Below the pieces are notes generated by a model. It had not been told where the DNA came from. It saw only the letters and a program-made list of their open reading frames with translations, and searched no databases. DNA of 64,000 bases from Lachnospiraceae bacterium. GTDB lineage: Bacteria > Bacillota > Clostridia > Lachnospirales > Lachnospiraceae. The stretch is from NCBI GenBank assembly GCA_004558185.1, contig SFDP01000014.1, positions 5,566 through 69,565 on the forward strand, written 5' to 3'. The position numbers and the translations under genes are program-made. This document shows positions 23,141 to 32,407 of the stretch, one piece after another. Position 1 is the first letter of the stretch. Each line of letters opens with the position of its first letter.

Positions 23141-25429
23141 CTAAACCCTGTTATAATTAATCAAACAGCCCTTCAGAATAATCTGTCTTTCCTCATCGGT
23201 CAGTTCTCCCAAAGCCAGCTCGAATTCGGTCAAACTGCCATCCTTAACCACATAGGCCTTAATGGTGCTCTCCTTATTCTCCACAGCCTCACGAATACCC
23301 GGGAAGAACAGGTAGTCCAGATTCTTAAAGGGCAGTTCTCCCTCTTTAATCATAAAGGGAAGCATACCCCAGTTAATCAGGTTGGAACGATATCTCTTGG
23401 TAGCATACTCATTGGCAATATTTGCCCAGCCCCCTAATACCTTCTGGCAGCTTGCTGCCTGCTCTCTGGCAGAACCGTCTCCCGGCTTTCGGGCAAAAAT
23501 GGTAGAGCCAAAGCCCATATTCCCCTCTCCTGCCTCAGGAAACCTGCTCTGAACCACAGCCATGATCTCTTTTAGTTCCGGTTTTGCTTCCAGCGGGCAT
23601 TTTCCTTCCATAACCGCCTTCTGTGCCACCTGAATGTCCTTTGCCCGACCCACATATTGGGGATCTTTTCTGGAAAGAGCAAATTCTGCCAGTCCCAGAG
23701 GGTTGGAACGGTAGGAGGAGGTTTCTCCGGAGGGAATCAATTCATCCGTAGTGGTTACCGGATCATGGATTTCAGAAACCACACGAAGCAGGAGATTTTC
23801 AGGCAAGGCTGCCATTTCAGGCCAGTCCTTGATGTTGGGCCCTAATTTGATTTCTACCTCAGGATCTGCCACCCCTTTGGAATCAAATACACGATTGGCA
23901 TAAATATTGGCATCAAAATGATATTGGTAAATACCCAAATCTCCATCAAAATCGGTTGCCGCCGTTAAAAATCCCTTATTTGCCGCTGTGGCTGCAATAG
24001 AGCGGGCATCCATCAGCGCTACAGAAGAAATCTGTCCGCTTTGCAGCTTACTTCCTTCACGATTGGGGAAGTTTCTGGTATTATGACGAATACTGAAGCC
24101 ATTGTTGGAGGGAGTATCTCCTGCACCAAAGCAAGGCCCACAGAAGGCCGTTTTCATGATTGCTCCGGTTTCCATAAGGGCTGCTGCACAGCCATTCTTA
24201 ATCAGCTCCATATAAATGGGAGTGGAGGCAGGATAAACATTCAGGGAAAATTCATCCGCACCGATATATTTTCCTTTTAAAATATCTGCTGCCGCACAGA
24301 TGTTTTCAAAGCCACCGCCTGCACAGCCGGCGATGATTCCCTGATCTACATAGAGCTTGCCATCTCTGATTTTATCCTGCAGGGAATATTCTACTGCCCC
24401 ATCCAGGCTTACCAGTGCCCGTTTTTCTACCTCTGCCAGCACATCCCCCAGATTCCGGTTTACTTCCTCAATGGTGTATACATTGCTGGGATGGAAGGGC
24501 ATGGCTATCATAGGTTTAATTTTACTTAAATCAACGACTACCATACCGTCATAGTAGGCAACCTGACCCGGATTTAATTCCTTATGGTCCTTTACTCTTC
24601 CATGAATCTCAAAGTATTCTTTAATCACATCATCCGTTCGCCAAATGGAAGAAAGACAGGTGGTTTCTGTAGTCATTACGTCAATGCCGATACGGAAGTC
24701 TGCACTCAGGGCACTGACACCGGGACCCATAAACTCCATCACCTTATTCTTCACATATCCGTTTTCAAATACTGCACCGATAATCGCCAGAGCTACGTCC
24801 TGGGGACCCACACCCTTCATGGGTTCACCGGTCAAATAAATACCGATCACTCCGGGCATATTAATGTCATAGGTCTGGTTCAAAAGCTGCTTAACCAGCT
24901 CCGGTCCTCCCTCACCCATAGCCATGGTTCCCAGAGCGCCATAACGGGTATGAGAGTCAGAGCCCAGAATCATTCTTCCGCCGCCGCTCATCATTTCTCT
25001 GGCATACTGGTGGATAACTGCCTGATGGGGAGGCACATAAACACCACCATATTTTTTCGCACTGCTTAACCCAAACATATGGTCATCTTCATTAATGGTT
25101 CCCCCTACTGCACAAAGGGAGTTGTGGCAGTTAGTCAGCACATAGGGAATAGGAAACTTCTCCAGTCCTGACGCTCTTGCAGTCTGAATAATTCCTACAA
25201 AGGTAATATCGTGGGAGCAAAGCTGGTCAAATTTAATCTGCAGCTTTTGCATATTACCGGATTGATTATGTTCTTTTAAAATTCCATAGGCTATGGTTTC
25301 CTTTGCCGCTTCCTCTTTGGAAACCGTTTTGCCTGTCTTACTTTTAATCTCATCTAAGGCGGAAGCGCTGTCTGCAATAATATCCGTTCCGTTCACCAGA
25401 TAGGCTCCGCTTTCCAACAATTGAATCAT
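23141..25429 (-). CDS. Aconitase-family hydratase (YbhJ-like)
   Basis: 762 residues from the ATG at 25429 with GAGGAGG upstream; upstream in-frame ATGs lack a site. Signatures are TNCHNSLCAVGGTINEDDH, ILGSDSHTRYGALGTMAMGEGG, a Cys in IIAGCAGGGFENI, and FCGPCFGAGDTPSNNG, together supplying three 4Fe-4S ligands. The C-terminal swivel domain has ATKRYRSNLINWGMLPFMI. It is closer to the YbhJ/aconitate-hydratase-family group than to AcnA or AcnB. The substrate is unknown, and no citrate synthase or isocitrate dehydrogenase is near. A function in a catabolic hydro-lyase step is inferred. Confidence 0.85.
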   Translation of the reverse strand: MIQLLESGAYLVNGTDIIADSASALDEIKSKTGKTVSKEEAAKETIAYGILKEHNQSGNMQKLQIKFDQLCSHDITFVGIIQTARASGLEKFPIPYVLTNCHNSLCAVGGTINEDDHMFGLSSAKKYGGVYVPPHQAVIHQYAREMMSGGGRMILGSDSHTRYGALGTMAMGEGGPELVKQLLNQTYDINMPGVIGIYLTGEPMKGVGPQDVALAIIGAVFENGYVKNKVMEFMGPGVSALSADFRIGIDVMTTETTCLSSIWRTDDVIKEYFEIHGRVKDHKELNPGQVAYYDGMVVVDLSKIKPMIAMPFHPSNVYTIEEVNRNLGDVLAEVEKRALVSLDGAVEYSLQDKIRDGKLYVDQGIIAGCAGGGFENICAAADILKGKYIGADEFSLNVYPASTPIYMELIKNGCAAALMETGAIMKTAFCGPCFGAGDTPSNNGFSIRHNTRNFPNREGSKLQSGQISSVALMDARSIAATAANKGFLTAATDFDGDLGIYQYHFDANIYANRVFDSKGVADPEVEIKLGPNIKDWPEMAALPENLLLRVVSEIHDPVTTTDELIPSGETSSYRSNPLGLAEFALSRKDPQYVGRAKDIQVAQKAVMEGKCPLEAKPELKEIMAVVQSRFPEAGEGNMGFGSTIFARKPGDGSAREQAASCQKVLGGWANIANEYATKRYRSNLINWGMLPFMIKEGELPFKNLDYLFFPGIREAVENKESTIKAYVVKDGSLTEFELALGELTDEERQIILKGCLINYNRV

Positions 25430-25636
25430 GGTTTTCCTCCTCTTATTCTTTGTACCATACTCCATTTCATTTTCCTGATCCTGCCAACTGTAATCGGCAT
25501 TCTTTTGTATTATAGCTAAGGCAGGACTGGAATGCAAGAGTATCGCTCTGGCAAATCTTCTGCTGTTTTCCTAAAGTCAGGAATATTTCTCCAGGAGGCT
25601 GACTTGACATGCCTGCTGCCCACAGCCCATTCCAGA

Positions 25637-25840
25637 CTATGGTGGGCTGAAAATTTCATCAACGGTAAGCCGTAGTTCTTTTGCCAATGAAAATGCCAGA
25701 GATAGGGTCGGATCATACTTATTATTCTCAATGGCATTCACTGTTTGTCGGGAAACACCGCATTTTTTTGCCAATTCTTCCTGCGATAATCCCAACTCCT
25801 TTCTCCTGCTTCTAATTATGTTTTCCACATTAGCCACCAT
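25637..25840 (-). CDS. XRE-family small transcriptional regulator
   Basis: 67 residues, all one helix-turn-helix domain: NIIRSRRKELGLSQEELAKKCGVSRQTVNAIENNKYDPTLSLAF, then LTVDEIFSPP. This is the compact YozG/YgzD type with no ligand domain. The start overlaps the end of the upstream membrane-protein gene by 11 bp and has AGGAAAAGG upstream, so the pair is translationally coupled. It probably represses its own operon, whose promoter lies in a perfect inverted repeat. Such pairs often act like a regulator and a DUF2178-type or DUF3796-like membrane partner. Confidence 0.9.
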   Translation of the reverse strand: MVANVENIIRSRRKELGLSQEELAKKCGVSRQTVNAIENNKYDPTLSLAFSLAKELRLTVDEIFSPP

Positions 25841-26120
25841 ACCTTTTCCTGTAATACATGAGGGCAATAAAATAAATAATAGCAGCAACCTCAAGCTGAA
25901 TCAACGGATTGGAGTTCATATTCTGTGCTCTTACAAAATTTTCAATAACATCTAATACCATTGCTCCTACTACGGTAGATAAGGTGAATGAACTGGCTTT
26001 CCAGATAATGATTTGATTGCGCTCATCTCCCGGTTTCAGCAGTGATACCAGCATAAAAATATCCAGTACAGCGAATATGAATAAAATAATTCCTAAAAAA
26101 ATCATTGCTCCTATGGGCAT
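25830..26120 (-). CDS. Small membrane protein partnered with an XRE regulator
   Basis: 96 residues from the ATG at 26120 with AGGAGG upstream. Three membrane segments are visible: MIFLGIILFIFAVLDIFMLVSLL, ASSFTLSTVVGAMVLDVIENFV and VAAIIYFIALMYYRKRYGG (the last one ends basic). The protein ends 11 bp inside the HTH gene. The layout resembles DUF2178-type membrane partners of small XRE regulators. The function is unknown; a stress or signalling role tied to the regulator is only inferred. Confidence 0.75.
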   Translation of the reverse strand: MPIGAMIFLGIILFIFAVLDIFMLVSLLKPGDERNQIIIWKASSFTLSTVVGAMVLDVIENFVRAQNMNSNPLIQLEVAAIIYFIALMYYRKRYGG

Positions 26121-26186
26121 ACCTTTTCCTCCTAACAATATAGTGATATTTTTATATGTCAAAAAGTCTTTACATTTTTCATTATG

Positions 26187-26238
26187 ACAAATCAAAACCG
26201 GAATGTCAAGAGTTTTTGACATTCCGGTTTTGATTTGT
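26187..26238. promoter_or_regulatory. Perfect 23-bp inverted repeat with embedded promoter
   Basis: Two 23-bp arms (26187-26209 and 26216-26238) are exact complements around a 6-bp loop. On the minus strand TTGACA (in the arm), 17 bp, then CATAAT (26181-26186) forms a good sigma-A promoter for the membrane-protein/HTH operon. The dyad could be the operator of the HTH protein. It could also act as a terminator after the operon-less esterase gene. Confidence 0.7.
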
Positions 26239-26280
26239 AAAAATATTAGTTATGGATTCAAGTCATCATTCGTGATAGGG

Positions 26281-27282
26281 CTACCTTTCCCCTAATTGTT
26301 GCCTGACAGAATCAGCTATTTTTGAGAAGGTATCCATTTCGGCCATCTTCTGTAATACTCTTGGTGCAATTACTTTCTGATAGGCATTATTACCGTAATG
26401 AGCCCGAAGCTGATGTGCAGTCTGGCCGGTGCCGTTAATCAAATTTGATTCTGTGTCTCTGGGAATTTCTATATAGGTATTCCTATTCCATTCTTTGTAA
26501 TTATCCCAGATTTTCCGACATTGCTCCTGACCATACCAATAAGACACTGTTTCCATGTTATACCAGATATCTCTGTCCCATATACCCTTCGGAGTTCTTT
26601 CTCCCAGGCCCGCTCCATTCAATGCGGTAAATAATGCTTCTGTCATTGCCTGAAATTCTGAATAATGCCGGTCTGCATTTGCTCCGTCATTTTCTCCCTG
26701 GCACCAGATGATTCCTGCAAATACATTGGATTCATTAAGGCTTAAGGCATAGACAATCCTGTCCTTTAACGTCTGATAATAAGCCGTATCAGCCCCCCAC
26801 TTTAAAACCACTGTACCCTCCCCACTATTACCTGCGGTGTCGGTTGGCTTTTTTTGTTCCTGACTATAGGTTCCGGGATTGCCGCTGGTAAATCCGGTGC
26901 CTCCGAATGCAATAGACAACATCAGAATTCCATAATCCTCAGGAATGTAATCCAGCATTAAATTTGCTAATGGTAAGTGAATTCCTTTTGTACCAGCAGT
27001 TTCGGTTCCCTTCCTGTTGTGCTCTCTCATATCCTGCATAGACTGTGCACAGTAGCCCAAATCGATCACCTGCAGATTCTGCTTACCATAAAAGCCTAGT
27101 TGTTTAATTCGATCAGGGTCAGCATTTCTACAGGTGGCGTCAGTGTCTATGGGGGATTCATCATAACCAACGGCATTAGATTGTCCTGCGATACATACCA
27201 CTACAAATTTATCATATGTTTTTTCATCAGCACATTCATCTCCCATAGCTGAAATCCTTCTGTCCAAATTTACTTTCTCCAT
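26281..27282 (-). CDS. SASA-type carbohydrate esterase (SGNH fold)
   Basis: 333 residues without a signal peptide. The SGNH block I is VCIAGQSNAVGYD (nucleophile Ser). IAFGGTGFT and IIWCQGENDG match blocks II and III. A late HYGNNAYQ region may give the catalytic His. This is the pattern of sialate O-acetylesterase-like (DUF303/SASA) enzymes, which remove acetyl groups from sugars. AGGAGG ends 8 bp before the ATG. It follows a truncated gene remnant on the same strand. The absence of a secretion signal suggests intracellular deacetylation of imported oligosaccharides. The substrate is unknown. Confidence 0.85.
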   Translation of the reverse strand: MEKVNLDRRISAMGDECADEKTYDKFVVVCIAGQSNAVGYDESPIDTDATCRNADPDRIKQLGFYGKQNLQVIDLGYCAQSMQDMREHNRKGTETAGTKGIHLPLANLMLDYIPEDYGILMLSIAFGGTGFTSGNPGTYSQEQKKPTDTAGNSGEGTVVLKWGADTAYYQTLKDRIVYALSLNESNVFAGIIWCQGENDGANADRHYSEFQAMTEALFTALNGAGLGERTPKGIWDRDIWYNMETVSYWYGQEQCRKIWDNYKEWNRNTYIEIPRDTESNLINGTGQTAHQLRAHYGNNAYQKVIAPRVLQKMAEMDTFSKIADSVRQQLGER

Positions 27283-27285
27283 TCC

Positions 27286-27432
27286 TTATTCTCCTCCTGC
27301 TGTTTTTAGGAAATATACGTCTTTCACCGGAATCATATTTTCTCTATACCAATGTACCATTTCAAGCAGTTCTTTTCCAGCACCTGAAACAATTTTATCA
27401 TAAGACAAATAGCCGTCTTTAAACAGGGTAAA
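27286..27432 (-). pseudogene. C-terminal remnant of an unidentified gene
   Basis: An open frame ends in TAA at 27286 and reads FKDGYLSYDKIVSGAGKELL, then HWYRENMIPVKDVYFLKTA. It looks like real protein but has no start. Its upstream side runs into a family B repeat (27451-27495), suggesting truncation by the repeat. The end of this frame contains the AGGAGG used by the esterase gene, so the two once formed an operon. The family is not recognised. Confidence 0.4.
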
Positions 27433-27450
27433 ACAGAATAAATTAAAAGA

Positions 27451-27495
27451 AGCTGTGTAACAGCGATTTTGCGAATGGGGTTCTGAATGGTTACA
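27451..27495. repeat. Repeat family B fragment
   Basis: Carries AGCTGTGTAACAGCGATTTTGC followed by GAATGGGGTTCTGAATGGTTAC. It shares both segments with the copy at 42719-42871. The left boundary is truncated against a gene remnant. Confidence 0.65.
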
Positions 27496-27545
27496 AAAAA
27501 TCCCGGATAAATTACGCAGATTAACTGGAATTTAATGTCATATTT

Positions 27546-27554
27546 TGGTATAAT
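27546..27554 (+). promoter_or_regulatory. Extended -10 promoter of the large surface protein
   Basis: TGGTATAAT: a perfect -10 (27549-27554) with the TGN extension and no clear -35. The start codon lies about 53 bp downstream, preceded by GAAAGGAAA. Confidence 0.6.
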
Positions 27555-27606
27555 TAATCCATTTCTATTAACACAAAAACAGTAATTCAGCGAAAGGAAA
27601 CCAAAG

Positions 27607-30600
27607 ATGAAACGCAAATTGATAAGTCTTGCACTCAGCATCAGCTTAGTTTTGTCTGCCATGCAGCTACCTGTATTTGCAGGAGAAGCCAGGACAGTGC
27701 AAACTTTATCCGGCAACGGCAGTATGACTGCAGAGGAAATACCTTCTTCGGAGAGAGAAGCTAAAGCTGCTAATCCCCTGGATGTGATTGACCACAGCCA
27801 AGACGGTAAGTCGACTGACCATGCGACCAAAGCGCAATCTGCCTTAACTGAAAAGTCAGATGAAAACGGTCAGACAGGAGTGGATGATCGGCTTAGCGCT
27901 CCGAATACTGCAACGGCTTTGAGCAATTCAGAAGCTCCTGATCATGCAAAATCTCCCGACAGTTCAAATGCCGCAGACGCTGCCGAAGCTACGAAGGACA
28001 ACGAAGCTACCGGAGAATCTAAGGAGGAGCTTCTCTGTATCTGTAAAGAACAGTGCAGTCAGGATCAAATAGATGAAACCTGTCCGGTCTGCTCCTCTGC
28101 AGGAGCCGATCTAACTGCCTGCGCAGGCACACCTGTCAGAAGAATGATGGCAAGGACTATGACCTTGCCTGCGGCTGTCAATAACAGTACGATTTATGTG
28201 GGCACTTCAAACGGACAGGAGCTTGGCACTAAAGCCAATCCTTACGGCACTTTGAATAAGGCTGTGCAGGAAGCCTCTAATGGCACCACAATTATTCTTA
28301 TGGCTGGAGCATGGTGTGATCCTGATGGCAGTAATCCACTGACAATTGATAAGCAGGTGACCATTCAGGGAGATCCTGACTCCTCAAGCAGAGTTACTCT
28401 GAACTCCCGGGTTCTTGGTTATGTTCTGGAAGCAGATGTAACCCTTAAGAATTTTGATTTTAATTATGCGTTTACAGAAATAAACGGTATTTTTGCCAAT
28501 GGTCATAAATTGATTATTGATAATGTGGGAAATAATGCGAACGAAAAGCAGAGAGTAGATATTTATGCCGGAGGACTGGGCATAAATGCTACACCATCCA
28601 CCGGCAGCGTGATAGAAATCAGCGGCTCACAAACGGTATTGGGAACCGTCTATGGCGGCGGTTTTTCCCAGAATGAATCTCAGAACTGGGGAAATAATAC
28701 GCCTGCATCGGTCATCTCCATTAATGACAATGTCAGCCTTGTCGGCATTTCAGCCAGTGGCGTTCGAAAGGTAACGCAGCAAGGTGCTGCTTCCCAGTAT
28801 TTCCCACAAATTACCAAGGGATCATTGACGATTAAGCTGACCGATGTAACCGGAACGCTGGCAATCAACGGTATGCTGGATAATACTGTCATTCCGGAAA
28901 ACAAGGCAAATGTGGAGGTGACTTCTACAGGAAACCCCATGACCAACCTTTCCTTTTCCAATATCGGAAAGCTGACAGCGATCAAGGGAAAACTTATTCC
29001 CAAGAAATTAGACGAAAGAGTGGACATCAGTATACAAAGCGGAGCAACCTTAGATTTAGGTCCAGCAATAGACGAGATGAATAATACCTCAGGCTCCTAT
29101 CAAAATTATTTTAACATTAACAGCTTTGAGGGCGGCGGAACATTACAGTTCAAGGAAGAATACAGCCTGGTGATTAACGGTAATGTATCCGGAACCACTG
29201 ATTTTCAATCTACACTCTTGCAGACCTCCCAGGATACATCAGGATATGTAACCGCAGGAAAGGTCTATATCGATACCCCTGTTAATACTGCCGATCATGC
29301 CTTCACCTTTACCCCCAGAGCAGAGCAGTCCACTTACAGGCTGGAAAAGGTGATCGAAGGGAATTGGGCGCGCTGGACAATTAAGGATGGAGGTTCTACC
29401 CCTCCTGCAGCAAAGCAGGATATGACACAGGCGGTGATCAATGTAAACGCCACCTTTACCTATAACGGAACTGCACAGACTCCTCAGGCGGGAGCAGTAA
29501 CCGTGACCTTAAATGGAAATCCGGTGCCTTCGGCTGCCTATGACATTTCTGCTGCCAATAATACCAATGCAGGAGAGGCAGCGATTACTGTAACCGCCAA
29601 GGCGGACAGCAATTATACCGGCACAGCTACAGGAACTTATAGAATTGAGGCAAGACCCATAACGGTGTCTGCCACCCCTCAGACCATTTTCTATGGACAA
29701 AAAGCTGCCCAGCCAACCTATACCATTTCCGGCGGTACACTGGCAAATGGGGAAAGTCTGTCCGGAAGCCCTGCACTCAATGGTAACAGTATTACCCAGG
29801 GAACCTTAACGAATCAGAATAACCCCAACTACAATATCACCTTTAACGGTGCTAATGTGACGGTTAAAGAAACCACCCCTGCCATAGATATTTCTTCCAG
29901 TCACACTGTCCAAAAACCAGGCGGAGAAGTAGAGGTGACGGTCAAGGTAAGCAATCCTTATAATTCTGCACTGCAGGATTATGGAACGCCTGCATTGACC
30001 TGGCGAATCGGAAATGGAGCCAAGCAGGCGATTAGCAACAGCCGATTTACTATCCCACCGGGAACGGCAAAAGATACGGTAATTACCGTGGAAGCTGCCA
30101 TTGCACAGGTAGCCGGCAAATATGCAGCGAAAACGGCTTCCATACAGGTTACCGTGACGGATAAGGCCATTGCCGATGATAAGCTGGTTCTGAATACAGG
30201 TAATCTTGAGTATGGTGCAGCCCCCAATTTCCAGGTACAGTTTACGGGAACCACAGTGGGTAATCCCAAAACGACTCTCACCTACAGCAATGACTCCGGC
30301 ACCAGCTTTAAGGCTCTGGCCGATTTGCAGAATCCCTCCGGTTATCTGCCCGCAGGTATCTATCAGGTAAAGGCTCGCTATGAGGATGATACTCAGCTTG
30401 GAGAAATCACGAAAACCTTTGAGGTAACTAAAAAGCGACTCACTTTGGGTATGAATGCTTCCGGAGTAACAAAAACCTACGATGGAACTACAAGGGTGGA
30501 AGGAACGAGTCCCACACTATCTATCCGGGGTATGGCAACAGGAGACTCTCCCTCCTTGAATGAAGGAGCAGTGACCTATACTTATGAAAATGCCAACGCA

Positions 30601-32229
30601 GGAACTGATAAAACTATTGTAGCTTCGGGTATTATTTTGAATGATACGGCTGTAAATAAGAATTATACGGTACCCACAACCGCAAGTGCCTCAGGAGCCG
30701 TTATTCTTCCACGAGAAGTCGATCTTTCTTTCTCCGGCAACGGAACCAGCCATAAGGCAGGAGAAAAGGTAAGTCTTACGGTTCAGGTGAAGGATAAGTC
30801 AGCAGCACCGTTGCCCCAAGGAGCCGTGGGTCTGGCAACGATTATCGTAACCGATGGAGATGGAATCACTGCAGCCATGGGAAATGCAGGGAATGGGCTT
30901 TTTACCGGAAGCTATACCATTCCTTCCGGGAAACAGCCCGGAGACAGTATTATCCTGAAAGCGGTTACGAAAGACTCCAATTACAAGGAAGCAACAGCTC
31001 AGATAACTCTGACCGTTGTTGGGGGCAGCGTCATTCCCCCCGTCAATCCGAATCCGGGAGCAAAAATGGATATTGAGATAAAACCCGGTATTTCTCAGCT
31101 TCCGGGCACTCTCAAAACAGCTTTGGGCATTACTACTGCCCAGGAGCTGGAAAGTATAATGAGGGAAAAGATTACACAGGCTGTAAATATTTCAACGGAA
31201 AACACGACCGTTTATGATGTTTCTCTGTTAATCAGCAGGGACAACGGAGTAACCTGGGAAAAGGCCACTAAGGATAGTTTCCCTAAGGGCGGTTTAGAGG
31301 TGGTTCTTCCCTACCCTGCCGGAACCAGCAAAAATACGCATGATTTTACGGTAGTGCATATGTTTACTCAAGAGATGAACGGATATATGCCGGGAGATAT
31401 AGAAATGCCCGCTGTAATAAAAGATGACACGGGAATACGATTTACCGTAAATGGACTCTCTCCTATTTCCCTGGGCTGGCAAAAGCTGAAAAAGACCGAA
31501 AACCAACCTGTCGGAAACGGCGGGAATACAGGAAGCGGATCCTCTGAGGAAAGCAGCAGTCCGACACCCATTAATACGGTATACAATGAGACAGAATTCT
31601 GGAAGAATGTAGAAGGGGTTCTTTACCGGGCAAAAGATGGTGATACCGTAAAAGTCAATGCCGGTGGTTATAATTATATGCCTCAGTATATCATGAAGAT
31701 TTTAAAGGAGAAGGGAACGATTACCCTTGAGCTTAGCTGGAACGGCGGAGGAACCATTACCATTCCGGCAGGTAAGGCTCTGGATATGCCGGTAGAGCAA
31801 TACGCTTTGACCGAACTGGAAAAAACAGACTTAAATCAGCCCCAGCAGATGGTTCTTCCGCAGCAAAGTCAGGCCTCTGCTGCCGGAAGTTCTGCAAGTC
31901 GTTCATCGGCTTCAACTACTGCCAACACTGTCATTCAAAAGAAAGCAGTGGCAGCAGATTCTTCTGTCCCTGCAATGCAGGAGGACAGTATTCAGGCTCA
32001 GGCCTCTGACCAGCTTTTGACCGAAGCTTCTCCCAAGGAGGACACTATCCGGGAAGAGAGCGGAAGTTCTGATCCAGGAGAAGATCATGAGACTTTAGCT
32101 GAAGCAGAGGAAAATACAGTAGCTAAACAAACGAAACAAGGCTTCGGTATTCAGTGGCTAATCATCGGAGGTGTTCTGATTGTTGCTCTGGGAGCTTGGG
32201 CCGTTATCGCCATTAAGAGAAGAGACTGA
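27607..32229 (+). CDS. Large cell-surface protein with beta-helix and MBG/Ig-like repeats
   Basis: 1540 residues. Signal peptide MKRKLISLALSISLVLSAMQ, cleaved near VFAGEA. A Ser/Ala/Glu-rich region and a short Cys cluster (LLCICKEQCSQDQIDETCPVC) precede a parallel-beta-helix-like part (about 190-590: NNSTIYVGTSNGQELG, PYGTLNKAVQEASNGTTI). MBG/YDG and Ig-like modules follow (about 600-1150: NATFTYNGTAQTPQAGAVTV, ITVSATPQTIFYGQKAA, KKRLTLGMNASGVTKTYDGT, LSFSGNGTSHKAGEKVSL). A low-complexity acidic stalk ends in one membrane anchor (WLIIGGVLIVALGAWAVIAIKRRD). No LPxTG motif is present. Probable adhesin or glycan-binding protein; ligand unknown. Confidence 0.88.
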   Translation: MKRKLISLALSISLVLSAMQLPVFAGEARTVQTLSGNGSMTAEEIPSSEREAKAANPLDVIDHSQDGKSTDHATKAQSALTEKSDENGQTGVDDRLSAPNTATALSNSEAPDHAKSPDSSNAADAAEATKDNEATGESKEELLCICKEQCSQDQIDETCPVCSSAGADLTACAGTPVRRMMARTMTLPAAVNNSTIYVGTSNGQELGTKANPYGTLNKAVQEASNGTTIILMAGAWCDPDGSNPLTIDKQVTIQGDPDSSSRVTLNSRVLGYVLEADVTLKNFDFNYAFTEINGIFANGHKLIIDNVGNNANEKQRVDIYAGGLGINATPSTGSVIEISGSQTVLGTVYGGGFSQNESQNWGNNTPASVISINDNVSLVGISASGVRKVTQQGAASQYFPQITKGSLTIKLTDVTGTLAINGMLDNTVIPENKANVEVTSTGNPMTNLSFSNIGKLTAIKGKLIPKKLDERVDISIQSGATLDLGPAIDEMNNTSGSYQNYFNINSFEGGGTLQFKEEYSLVINGNVSGTTDFQSTLLQTSQDTSGYVTAGKVYIDTPVNTADHAFTFTPRAEQSTYRLEKVIEGNWARWTIKDGGSTPPAAKQDMTQAVINVNATFTYNGTAQTPQAGAVTVTLNGNPVPSAAYDISAANNTNAGEAAITVTAKADSNYTGTATGTYRIEARPITVSATPQTIFYGQKAAQPTYTISGGTLANGESLSGSPALNGNSITQGTLTNQNNPNYNITFNGANVTVKETTPAIDISSSHTVQKPGGEVEVTVKVSNPYNSALQDYGTPALTWRIGNGAKQAISNSRFTIPPGTAKDTVITVEAAIAQVAGKYAAKTASIQVTVTDKAIADDKLVLNTGNLEYGAAPNFQVQFTGTTVGNPKTTLTYSNDSGTSFKALADLQNPSGYLPAGIYQVKARYEDDTQLGEITKTFEVTKKRLTLGMNASGVTKTYDGTTRVEGTSPTLSIRGMATGDSPSLNEGAVTYTYENANAGTDKTIVASGIILNDTAVNKNYTVPTTASASGAVILPREVDLSFSGNGTSHKAGEKVSLTVQVKDKSAAPLPQGAVGLATIIVTDGDGITAAMGNAGNGLFTGSYTIPSGKQPGDSIILKAVTKDSNYKEATAQITLTVVGGSVIPPVNPNPGAKMDIEIKPGISQLPGTLKTALGITTAQELESIMREKITQAVNISTENTTVYDVSLLISRDNGVTWEKATKDSFPKGGLEVVLPYPAGTSKNTHDFTVVHMFTQEMNGYMPGDIEMPAVIKDDTGIRFTVNGLSPISLGWQKLKKTENQPVGNGGNTGSGSSEESSSPTPINTVYNETEFWKNVEGVLYRAKDGDTVKVNAGGYNYMPQYIMKILKEKGTITLELSWNGGGTITIPAGKALDMPVEQYALTELEKTDLNQPQQMVLPQQSQASAAGSSASRSSASTTANTVIQKKAVAADSSVPAMQEDSIQAQASDQLLTEASPKEDTIREESGSSDPGEDHETLAEAEENTVAKQTKQGFGIQWLIIGGVLIVALGAWAVIAIKRRD

Positions 32230-32233
32230 GATT

Positions 32234-32315
32234 TGTAACTATTCAGAGCCATGCAGATTTTCAATGAGCCGAACCTCCTGCTTACATGGATGGACATATC
32301 ATTGAGCATTTATGT
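32234..32315. repeat. Repeat family B copy
   Basis: Begins GTAACTATTCAGAGCCATGC, continues GATTTTCAATGA and CCTCCTGCTTACATGGATGGACAT, matching the copy at 38651-38753. The right end is degenerate. It lies immediately after the surface-protein stop codon. Confidence 0.75.
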
Positions 32316-32326
32316 ATATATTAACG

Positions 32327-32365
32327 AAGAGGACAACGATGCCCTAAGCATTATTGTCCTCTTTT
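32327..32365 (+). terminator. Terminator after the surface-protein gene
   Basis: Arms AAGAGGACAA / TTGTCCTCTT followed by TT then ATC. It lies between the convergent surface-protein and glgP genes and could work in both directions. Confidence 0.8.
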
Positions 32366-32407
32366 ATCATCTGATTTTCAGCTATTTCTGATACTCAGCG
32401 TGTTCAC

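Noticed and set aside
27333..27830. 165-codon minus-strand frame at the start of the surface-protein gene
   Set aside because: It overlaps the signal-peptide region of a clear gene and a repeat. The remnant is in a different frame.
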